Shown one piece after another: positions 8,529-14,884 of a DNA stretch of 19,076 nt. The notes under the pieces were generated by a model that did not search any database, was not told where the DNA came from, and was given only the letters and a program-made list of their open reading frames with translations. Each line of letters starts with the position of its first letter. The stretch's first letter is position 1. Source of the stretch: an uncultured Oscillospiraceae bacterium (GTDB lineage Bacteria; Bacillota; Clostridia; Oscillospirales; Acutalibacteraceae); contig CABTZO010000017.1 in assembly GCA_902489335.1 (NCBI GenBank), forward strand, positions 1 through 19,076, read 5' to 3'. The translations under genes and the position numbers were made by a program.

Positions 8529-8592
8529 TACAGATATATAAATCAAAGCGATTAATCGCCCTGCTTAAAATACAAAAATAACGGAGAATTTT

Positions 8593-9270
8593 ATGTCAAG
8601 ATATGAACGACTTGAATTATTAATAGGAAAAGAAAAAGTTGATAAACTGAAATCTTCTGAAATAATTATTTTCGGTTTAGGCGGAGTCGGTTCCTATGTC
8701 TGCGAAACTATATCGCGTAGCTTTGTAGGTAAAATAACCCTTGTCGACTATGACAAGGTTACAGAGTCAAATATAAACCGCCAACTCTGCGCCCTTGACA
8801 GCACTGTCGGAAGATATAAAACCGAAGTTATGGCTGAAAGAATTCATCTTATAAGTCCGGAAACCGAAGTCAAAATAATAAATAAAAGATATACAGTTGA
8901 AAACAGATCTGAATTTGATCTGAACAAATATGATTATGTAGTGGATGCAATAGATACAATAAGCGCAAAAATTGATATTGCAAAGTTTTGTTTTGAAAAC
9001 GAAATACCGCTTATTTCGGTAATGGGAACGGGCAACAAACTGCACCCGGAATTACTGCAAATAAGCGATATAAATAAAACTTCTGTTTGTCCTCTATGCA
9101 AAGTTATGAGAAGAGAATTAAAAAAGAGAAATATAAAAAAACTGACTGTCGTCTATTCGACTGAAGAACCCAAGGTTAAATACTCCGATGTAATCTCTTC
9201 CTGTGCTTTTGTCCCTGCGGCCGCAGGTGTTATGGCAGGTTCTCGCGTCATTAATGATCTGATTGGTTGA
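8593..9270 (+). CDS. tcdA: tRNA threonylcarbamoyladenosine dehydratase (E1-like ThiF/MoeB superfamily)
   Basis: A 225-residue E1-like enzyme. TcdA (CsdL/YgdL) uses ATP to dehydrate t6A37 of tRNAs to the cyclic ct6A form. The Rossmann nucleotide-binding loop is GLGGVGS (28-34), with the conserved NRQ at 62-64 and the DAIDTI segment. MGTGNKL followed by SVCPLCKVMRRELKKR is the TcdA-specific signature that separates it from MoeB and ThiF. The chain is shorter than E. coli TcdA (268 residues), mainly at the C-terminus. CGGAGAA lies upstream of the ATG. The last 20 bp overlap the 3' end of the convergent scfB. Substrate assignment is by family similarity. Confidence 0.9.
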   Translation: MSRYERLELLIGKEKVDKLKSSEIIIFGLGGVGSYVCETISRSFVGKITLVDYDKVTESNINRQLCALDSTVGRYKTEVMAERIHLISPETEVKIINKRYTVENRSEFDLNKYDYVVDAIDTISAKIDIAKFCFENEIPLISVMGTGNKLHPELLQISDINKTSVCPLCKVMRRELKKRNIKKLTVVYSTEEPKVKYSDVISSCAFVPAAAGVMAGSRVINDLIG

Positions 9271-10615
9271 GTTGTCTGTCAACTTGGATCATTATTGCAC
9301 ATTCGATTCTCTTTTTAAACAAGTCGCATCCATCCTCGTAAACATCGTTGATATCGCCGGTTGAGTGATAAGCGTTTGCCGCACAACCCCCGGCACAATA
9401 AAGTTTTGCAAAACAATCTTCACATTTTTGTTTTTTGGAAATATCATTTGTCAAAAAGTCTTCGTGCTTTTTGGCATTATTTATTCCGTTATAAATATCT
9501 CCCATTTTAAAATCGGGATTTGACACAAATTGATGACATGGGTATAGGTCTCCGTTTGGAGTAACGGCAAAATATTCACTGCCCGATCCGCAGCCCTTCA
9601 AGCGTTTTTGAAGACAAGGACCATTTTTTAGATCTATATTATAATGATAAAATTCTATTTTTCTGCCTTGTTTTTCAAGTTCAAGCATGTAGTTTGCAAG
9701 TTCTTCGTAATTTTTCATTACAATTTTTTTATCTTCTTCGGTTAAAGCATAGGGATCATCTTTTGAGGTAACAACCGGTTCCATGCTCAGTTTATCAAAG
9801 CCGAGATTCGCAAGATGAATTATATCATTCAAAAAATCCGGATTTAAATGTGTGAAAGTCCCACGAATATAATAATTTTTGCCTTGCCGCTTTTCGACAA
9901 GTTTTTTGAAGTTCTCGACAGCCTTGTCGTATGACCCTTTACCCTTAGCATCTTTTCTGAAATAATTGTGAATTTCAGGTCGACCGTCTAAACTGAGAAC
10001 AACGTTATACATATTTTCATTCAAATAGTCGATTATTTCATCATTTAGCAAAACTCCGTTTGTGGTAAAAGTAAATCGAAAGTTTTTATTGTATTTCTTT
10101 TCTGTCTTTTTTGCATAATCAACTGTTTGTTTAACAACATCAAAGTTTAAAAGAGGTTCTCCGCCAAAAAAGTCAACTTCCAAATTATGATGGTCACCGG
10201 AATTTTTTATTAAAAAATCAATGGCGGTTTTTGCAACATCAAAACTCATTATCGCCTTTTCTCCCCCAAATTTACCCTGTGCCGCAAAGCAATACTCACA
10301 GACCAAATTACAGGTATGAGCGACATGAAGACAAAGCGCTTTTATTTCCTTACTCTTTTTCGCAATTTTAATGTTTTCCAGCGGATTTTTTGAAAATAAA
10401 ACTCCGTTTTCTTTTAAGTTTTCAATCTCTTCAATACATTCTTCTATGTCTTCGATTTTTTCGTTCGGAAAATTCTTTTTTGCAAAATCAAGCAAATCCG
10501 GTGTTTTATCATAGTTTCTGACAAGTTCAAAAGAAAGAGCATCCATAACATGGACGCTGCCGCTGTAAACATCTAAAACTATATTGTAACCATTTAATTT
10601 ATAACAATGTATCAT
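9251..10615 (-). CDS. scfB: SCIFF peptide maturase, radical SAM/SPASM thioether-forming enzyme
   Basis: A 454-residue radical-SAM enzyme of the SCIFF maturase family (CteB/Tte1186 type), which forms Cys-to-side-chain thioether cross-links in the precursor encoded next to it. The N-terminal HCYKLNGYNIVLDVYSGSVH stretch is the family hallmark, and the first 85 or so residues form the leader-binding (RRE-like) region. The [4Fe-4S]/SAM site is CNLVCEYC (Cys102, 106, 109), and FFGGEPLLNF is the glycine-rich SAM motif. The C-terminal SPASM region supplies auxiliary-cluster cysteines in GPCLQKRLKGCGSGS, LYPCHQF, CEDCFAKLYCAGGC and DGCDLF. The ATG is preceded by a weak AGGGAT. The gene lies 42 bp downstream of scfA, separated by a hairpin, and its end overlaps tcdA by 20 bp. 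The thioether product is inferred from the family; none is shown by the sequence. Confidence 0.96.
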   Translation of the reverse strand: MIHCYKLNGYNIVLDVYSGSVHVMDALSFELVRNYDKTPDLLDFAKKNFPNEKIEDIEECIEEIENLKENGVLFSKNPLENIKIAKKSKEIKALCLHVAHTCNLVCEYCFAAQGKFGGEKAIMSFDVAKTAIDFLIKNSGDHHNLEVDFFGGEPLLNFDVVKQTVDYAKKTEKKYNKNFRFTFTTNGVLLNDEIIDYLNENMYNVVLSLDGRPEIHNYFRKDAKGKGSYDKAVENFKKLVEKRQGKNYYIRGTFTHLNPDFLNDIIHLANLGFDKLSMEPVVTSKDDPYALTEEDKKIVMKNYEELANYMLELEKQGRKIEFYHYNIDLKNGPCLQKRLKGCGSGSEYFAVTPNGDLYPCHQFVSNPDFKMGDIYNGINNAKKHEDFLTNDISKKQKCEDCFAKLYCAGGCAANAYHSTGDINDVYEDGCDLFKKRIECAIMIQVDRQLNQSDH

Positions 10616-10625
10616 AATATCCCTA

Positions 10626-10653
10626 TTAAAATCCCCGCCTGCTTTGGCGGGGA
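10626..10653 (-). terminator. Attenuator-like hairpin between scfA and scfB
   Basis: On the minus strand TCCCCGCC, an AAAGCA loop and GGCGGGGA (10653-10632) form an 8-bp GC-rich stem, followed by TTTTAAT. It begins 4 nt after the scfA stop codon and ends about 16 nt before the scfB start. The short, interrupted T tract suggests partial termination, giving more precursor than enzyme message, as is common in peptide/maturase pairs. Confidence 0.75.
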
Positions 10654-10657
10654 AATC

Positions 10658-10801
10658 TTATTTATTTTCTTTATTTTCGCAGTCTTGGTTAGCAACACCG
10701 CAAGAAGTCTTACAAGCTGATTGGCAAGAAGTTTGACATTCTCCGCATCCGCCTTTTTTCAAGTCATACTTTTTTGTATCAAGACTTATGATTCTTTTCA
10801 T
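10658..10801 (-). CDS. scfA: SCIFF (six cysteines in forty-five) ranthipeptide precursor
   Basis: A 47-residue precursor peptide. Residues 1-18 are a Lys-rich leader (MKRIISLDTKKYDLKKGG). The core from Cys19 has six cysteines (19, 22, 26, 30, 34, 41) spaced x2, x3, x3, x3, x6, with the near-invariant SCIFF stretch CGECQTSCQSACKTSC and then NQxCE. The maturase follows immediately downstream. The ATG at 10801 is supported by GAGGTGAT 5-6 nt upstream and by a consensus promoter. The family is known to receive radical-SAM thioether cross-links and belongs to the ranthipeptides; a signalling role has been proposed in clostridia. The residue after the fifth cysteine is Gly35, where other SCIFF peptides usually have Thr. 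There is no transporter or protease gene beside it. Confidence 0.97.
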   Translation of the reverse strand: MKRIISLDTKKYDLKKGGCGECQTSCQSACKTSCGVANQDCENKENK

Positions 10802-10830
10802 GAATATCACCTCATTTTATTTTCAAAAAA

Positions 10831-10859
10831 ATTATAGCATAAAGCCGAAATTCTAACAA
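10831..10859 (-). promoter_or_regulatory. Sigma-A promoter of scfA
   Basis: On the minus strand TTGTTA (10859-10854) and a consensus TATAAT (10836-10831) are exactly 17 bp apart. The start point would be near 10824, giving a leader of about 23 nt that contains the GAGGTGAT ribosome binding site. This is the best promoter in the window, and it lies in the gap just after the clpX stop codon. Confidence 0.8.
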
Positions 10860-10877
10860 GTTAGACAGTTACAAGGA

Positions 10878-12182
10878 TTATATTACATATCTCTCGTCGT
10901 TTTTGGATTTATAGGTCGTATAATAGGTCTGTTTTGGTTCTTTTTTCTCATCATAAGTAATTTCAGGTTTGTTTTTAATCGGATCTTTTACATAGTCTGC
11001 AGTGATTTTAACCGTATCTATCGTATGATCGGAAGGAACCTTATACATAATCGGTGTAAGTAATTTTTCCATTATTGAGCGAAGTCCTCTTGCACCTGTT
11101 TTTCTCTCAAAACTTATTTTTGCAATCTCTTTAATCGCTTCGTCGTCAAAAGTTAAGCTTACACCATCAAGCGAAAGCAATTCTTGATATTGCTTCGTCA
11201 GAGCATTTTTCGGATCGGTTAGAATTTCGCCGAGCATTTCCTCAGACAAAGGATCAAGCGGTGCGATAACCGGTATTCTGCCTACTAATTCAGGAATAAG
11301 TCCGTATTTGACCAAATCATGAGGCAGAGTATATTTTAATATGTTCTCATTTTGAATTTCTTTCTTTGACTGAACTTTTGCATTGAAACCAAGGCCCTCG
11401 TTGCCTTTTCTCTTTTCAATAATTTTCTCAATTCCGTCAAAAGCTCCGCCGCAAATGAATAAAATCTTGCCGGTATCAATTTCTATGTATTCCTGTTGCG
11501 GATGCTTTCTGCCACCCTGTGGCGGTACATTGGAAACAGTTCCTTCAATAATCTTAAGAAGTGCCTGTTGAACGCCCTCTCCGCTGACGTCTCTTGTTAT
11601 TGAAGCATTTTCAGATTTTCTTCCGATTTTATCAATTTCATCGATGTAAATAATTCCGGTTTCGGCTCGCTCAATATCATAATCAGCAGCCTGAATAAGT
11701 CTGAGTAGAATATTTTCGACATCTTCGCCGACATAACCGGCCTCGGTTAAAGTGGTGGCATCAGCAATCGCAAACGGAAGATCCAAAATTTTAGCCAAAG
11801 TCTGTGCAAGCATTGTTTTACCGACACCTGTCGGACCGACAAGCAAAATATTGCTTTTTTGAAGTTCAACATTTTTTGAATTTTGGCCGAAAATTCTCTT
11901 ATAGTGATTATAAACTGCAACGGAAAGTATTTTTTTTGCGCTTTCCTGACCAATTACATATTCATCTAAAAGATTTTTTATTTGTTCAGGTTTCAAAAGA
12001 GATTTTTTCTCTTTTTTTCCATTATAAGGTCTCTTATAGAGGGTGTCTTCATTTATAGTTTCATAGCATATTTCCACACATTCATCGCAAATATAAATAC
12101 CGTTAGGTCCGGCGATCAGTTTATCTACTTCGTCCTGACTTTTATTGCAAAATGAACAATATAGAGTACTATTTTTAGGCAT
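10878..12182 (-). CDS. clpX: ATP-dependent Clp protease ATP-binding subunit ClpX
   Basis: A 434-residue ClpX, the hexameric AAA+ unfoldase that feeds tagged proteins into ClpP. The N-terminal zinc-binding domain has Cys9, Cys12, Cys32 and Cys35. Walker A is GPTGVGKT (116-123), Walker B is IIYIDEIDKI, and the pore loop is GYVGED. The ClpP-docking loop is the GLGF of NEGLGFNAKVQSKKE. LVGRIPV and the TGARGLRSIMEK sensor-2 segment complete the domain. Full family length, with a short charged C-terminal tail. GGAGGAG precedes the ATG, 12 bp after the clpP stop, so the two are co-transcribed. No clear terminator separates clpX from scfA, so some read-through into scfA is likely. Confidence 0.98.
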   Translation of the reverse strand: MPKNSTLYCSFCNKSQDEVDKLIAGPNGIYICDECVEICYETINEDTLYKRPYNGKKEKKSLLKPEQIKNLLDEYVIGQESAKKILSVAVYNHYKRIFGQNSKNVELQKSNILLVGPTGVGKTMLAQTLAKILDLPFAIADATTLTEAGYVGEDVENILLRLIQAADYDIERAETGIIYIDEIDKIGRKSENASITRDVSGEGVQQALLKIIEGTVSNVPPQGGRKHPQQEYIEIDTGKILFICGGAFDGIEKIIEKRKGNEGLGFNAKVQSKKEIQNENILKYTLPHDLVKYGLIPELVGRIPVIAPLDPLSEEMLGEILTDPKNALTKQYQELLSLDGVSLTFDDEAIKEIAKISFERKTGARGLRSIMEKLLTPIMYKVPSDHTIDTVKITADYVKDPIKNKPEITYDEKKEPKQTYYTTYKSKNDERYVI

Positions 12183-12194
12183 TGACTCCTCCGT

Positions 12195-12776
12195 TTATCT
12201 TTTATCTAAAACTTTATCGATAAGTCCGTATTCCAAAGCTTCTTTCGGGCTCATAAAGTTATCTCTTTCAGTATCAATTGCAATTTTTTCCAAAGGTTGT
12301 CCTGTGTTTTCAGCCAAAATTCTGTTAAGATTTTCTCTCGTTTTCAGAATATGATCGGCAACGATTTTAATATCACTGGCCTGACCTTGCGCACCGCCCG
12401 AAGGCTGATGAATCATAATTTCACTGTTGGGAAGAGCATATCTTTTGCCCTTTGTTCCGCTTGAGAGCAAAAACGCACCCATGGAAGCGGCAAGTCCCAT
12501 ACAGATTGTGCTTACATCACATTTGATATATTGCATTGTGTCATAAATTGCAAATCCGGATGTAACAGAGCCGCCGGGCGAATTGATATACAGACTTATA
12601 TCTTTATCGGGATCCTGTCCTTCAAGGTAAAGAAGTTGAGCAACAATCAGTGATGCAGTTGCATCGTTAACTTCATCGGATAAAACAATTATTCTGTCAT
12701 TTAGCAGTCTCGAGAAAATATCATAAGATCTCTCTCCTCTGCTTGTTTGTTCAATAACGTAAGGAACTAAACTCAT
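12195..12776 (-). CDS. clpP: ATP-dependent Clp protease proteolytic subunit ClpP
   Basis: A 193-residue serine peptidase that assembles into the tetradecameric Clp barrel. The catalytic triad is visible: Ser98 in GLAASMGAF, His123 in MIHQPSGG and Asp172 in ERDNFMS. INSPGGSV forms the oxyanion strand. The N-terminus LVPYVIEQTSRGERSYDI is the typical ClpP start, with little or no propeptide. The ATG directly follows the trigger factor TAA with no gap, and its AAGGAG ribosome binding site is formed by the last codons of tig, so translation is probably coupled. No CtsR-like operator was seen upstream of the tig-clpP-clpX unit. Confidence 0.98.
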   Translation of the reverse strand: MSLVPYVIEQTSRGERSYDIFSRLLNDRIIVLSDEVNDATASLIVAQLLYLEGQDPDKDISLYINSPGGSVTSGFAIYDTMQYIKCDVSTICMGLAASMGAFLLSSGTKGKRYALPNSEIMIHQPSGGAQGQASDIKIVADHILKTRENLNRILAENTGQPLEKIAIDTERDNFMSPKEALEYGLIDKVLDKR

Positions 12777-14219
12777 TTAATTCTCCTTTTTACTTTCTTC
12801 AGTTTTCTTTGTTGTCTTTTTTGCAGTGGTTTTCTTTGTGGTTTTCTTTGCAGGTTCTTTTTTTGTAGTAGTTTTTTTTGCTGTTTCTTTCTTTGTTGTA
12901 GTTTTGGAAGATTTCTCTTCAGCTTTTTTATTTTCGTCTGCTTTTACAAATTTTGCATTTTCTCTCAAGAAATCAATAGCCTTTGTATTTTCAAGACTTG
13001 ACTGCAATTGCTCTTTCGGAAGAGCTTTCTTTATGTCATCTACAGACATTCCGTACATATCACTCAAGTCTTTATATTGTTTATCGAAATCTTTATCTTC
13101 TACTTTAAGATTTTCTTTTTTGAAAATTTCTTCAAGTGCTAAATCAATCTTAAGTTGTTCAATAGCTCTCGGTTTCATCTGCTCTTTGAAAGCACTAATA
13201 TCTGAATTTGTAAATTTAAGATAAGATTCAAGATTCATTCCTTGAGACTGTAAATTATAGCTAAAATCTCTCAAAGAGTTTTCAATTTGACTTGCTATCA
13301 TTGCATCGGGTAAGTCAACCTTAATTTTTTCAGGCAATTTAGATAAAATTTGTTCATTAATCTTACTTTCAGCAGCTTTTTTCATATCTTCTGTAAGTTT
13401 TTTCTTTATATCGGCTTTTAATTCTTTAAGAGTATCAAATTCACTTACATCTTTTGCAAATTCGTCGTCAAGTTCCGGAAGTTGTTTTTCTTTTATTGAT
13501 TTCATTTTAACTTTGAAAACAACATCTTTTCCCGCTAAATTTTCAACATACTGTTCCGGAAACTTTAAGTTAAGATCGAATTCATCGGATACTTCTTTTC
13601 CGATAAGACCGTCTTCAAATCCGGGGATAAATGTATTAGAACCGATTGTTATTTCATAATCTTCAGCCTTACCGCCTTCAAATGTTTCTCCGTCTACAAA
13701 TCCCTCGAAATCGATTTCGCAGATATCGCCTTTTTTGGCTTTACCTTCTTTATCTTCAATTCTTGCATTTCGATCTCTTAGTTCGTCTAATTTTTTATTT
13801 ACATCAGCTGCTTTAACCGAAGTTTCTTCTTCGACTACTTCGATTGCCTTATAATCTGAAATTTCAACGTCCGGTTTAACAGTAATGTCAACAGTAAAAA
13901 GCACACCTTTTTCTGCGCTGATTTCTTTAATATCAATATTTTCAGGCATTGCAACTATATCAAATTTATTTTCTTTGATAATATTTTCCATAGTTTCCGG
14001 ATAAATTTGATTAAAAGCCTCTTCGTAGAAAATTTCTTTTCCATAGTATCTTTCAATCAAGCCCTTTGTGGCTTTTCCTTTTCTAAATCCCGGAACCGAA
14101 ATCTTTTTTTTCATTGACTTATAAGCATTGTCAATACCTTTTGCAAATTCTTTTTCATCGATTGCAATTTCTAATTTGTATTCACTTGCACCGATTTTTT
14201 CCTTGTTTTTTAAGCTCAC
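12777..14219 (-). CDS. tig: Trigger factor (ribosome-bound chaperone / peptidyl-prolyl isomerase) with Lys/Thr-rich tail
   Basis: Trigger factor binds the ribosome exit tunnel and assists nascent chains. The N-terminal ribosome-binding domain carries the signature GFRKGK at 44-49. The FKBP-type PPIase domain spans about 162-243 (GDICEIDFEGFVDGE, then SNTFIPGFEDGLIGK), followed by the helical C-terminal chaperone domain to about 425. Residues 426-480 form an extra low-complexity tail of Lys, Thr, Ala and Glu (KKTTKKTTAKKTTKK and similar), which makes the protein about 50 residues longer than typical forms. The start is GTG at 14219, chosen because AGGAGG lies 7 nt upstream. The gene heads the tig-clpP-clpX operon, linking folding to proteolysis. 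Confidence 0.96.
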   Translation of the reverse strand: MSLKNKEKIGASEYKLEIAIDEKEFAKGIDNAYKSMKKKISVPGFRKGKATKGLIERYYGKEIFYEEAFNQIYPETMENIIKENKFDIVAMPENIDIKEISAEKGVLFTVDITVKPDVEISDYKAIEVVEEETSVKAADVNKKLDELRDRNARIEDKEGKAKKGDICEIDFEGFVDGETFEGGKAEDYEITIGSNTFIPGFEDGLIGKEVSDEFDLNLKFPEQYVENLAGKDVVFKVKMKSIKEKQLPELDDEFAKDVSEFDTLKELKADIKKKLTEDMKKAAESKINEQILSKLPEKIKVDLPDAMIASQIENSLRDFSYNLQSQGMNLESYLKFTNSDISAFKEQMKPRAIEQLKIDLALEEIFKKENLKVEDKDFDKQYKDLSDMYGMSVDDIKKALPKEQLQSSLENTKAIDFLRENAKFVKADENKKAEEKSSKTTTKKETAKKTTTKKEPAKKTTKKTTAKKTTKKTEESKKEN

Positions 14220-14254
14220 GCTAAATCCTCCTATAACTGTTGTAAAACTTGCTT

Positions 14255-14260
14255 ATTATA
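14255..14260 (-). promoter_or_regulatory. Probable -10 element of the tig-clpP-clpX operon
   Basis: A consensus TATAAT on the minus strand lies 36-41 bp upstream of the tig GTG, with AGGAGG between them (14227-14232). No good -35 hexamer is visible 16-18 bp further upstream in the AT-rich stretch, so the assignment rests on the -10 and its distance. Confidence 0.5.
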
Positions 14261-14328
14261 TCAAATTTTAAATATAATTTCCACCCTGTTATTTTATGTG
14301 CGAATTCAGACCTAATAAATCTAACTTT

Positions 14329-14877
14329 TCACTCTTCATCGCTCAATAGTAAAGAATAAAGTTTTGTGTAAATTTTTATCGGATCTCTCAAAAAATTAGT
14401 CTTTAAATTTTCCGCCGTCTCTAAATTTGAAACATAGAGATTTATCTGCATCAACTTTTCGTCTCTGTTTATCAAAGATATGGAAACCTCATATCCGTCA
14501 TCGGTCTTGTTTATTTCAACCGGGTTTTCCCCGGCGTTTTTTCGATAAGTGAGATCCGAAATTGCAATATTCAATATCTTCTCTCGAACAGTTTTCGGCA
14601 ATTCTTTATATAAAATGGAAGCCGCTCTCTGACCTCTTTCCGTTAAATTTAAAAATCCCTTTTCGTCTGCAATAATTCGATCATTTTCAATGAGTTCTTT
14701 TATCGCACTCATTACTTCAAAAAAGTTTGCCGTTTCAGACTTTACCGCAAAATCTCCTATATCATCGGCAGTTATTCCAAAGTCAATTTTATCAATAAGA
14801 TAACAGATTAAAATCTTTATTTCGCTGCGATCTCTCAAACCGCCGGGTTCTATTCCCTGTGGCATTGCATCAAACAT
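14329..14877 (-). CDS. DUF4364 family protein, predicted winged-helix
   Basis: A 182-residue protein matching the DUF4364 family of Firmicutes, whose function is unknown. The opening GIEPGGLRDRSEIKILICYL resembles the first helix of that family. Residues of about 20-85 read like a winged-helix unit (a helix-rich part with ITADDIGDF, a KELIENDRI helix, a beta wing IADEKGFLNLTERG), followed by a helix and then a beta-rich C-terminal domain ending in helices. I see no catalytic motif, membrane segment or metal site. TAGGTGA overlaps the mreB stop codon and precedes the ATG; the 7-bp gap indicates co-transcription with the mreB-like gene. A role as a transcription regulator is possible but unproven. 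Confidence 0.78.
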   Translation of the reverse strand: MFDAMPQGIEPGGLRDRSEIKILICYLIDKIDFGITADDIGDFAVKSETANFFEVMSAIKELIENDRIIADEKGFLNLTERGQRAASILYKELPKTVREKILNIAISDLTYRKNAGENPVEINKTDDGYEVSISLINRDEKLMQINLYVSNLETAENLKTNFLRDPIKIYTKLYSLLLSDEE

Positions 14878-14884
14878 AATTCAC

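Noticed and set aside
12785..12945. The end of tig as a tandem DNA repeat array.
   Set aside because: The repetition is at the protein level (KKTT/AKKT units); the DNA units vary in length and codon use and do not form a regular array.
12826..13224. A 132-residue plus-strand frame rich in Phe and Val opposite tig, resembling a membrane protein.
   Set aside because: It is the complement of the Lys/Thr-rich tail codons (AAA/AAG become TTT/CTT), so its hydrophobicity is an artefact. It shows no family similarity and tig is clearly real.
14220..14328. A CtsR or CIRCE operator before tig-clpP-clpX.
   Set aside because: Neither the GGTCAAA direct repeats of CtsR nor the TTAGCACTC inverted repeat of CIRCE is present in the spacer.
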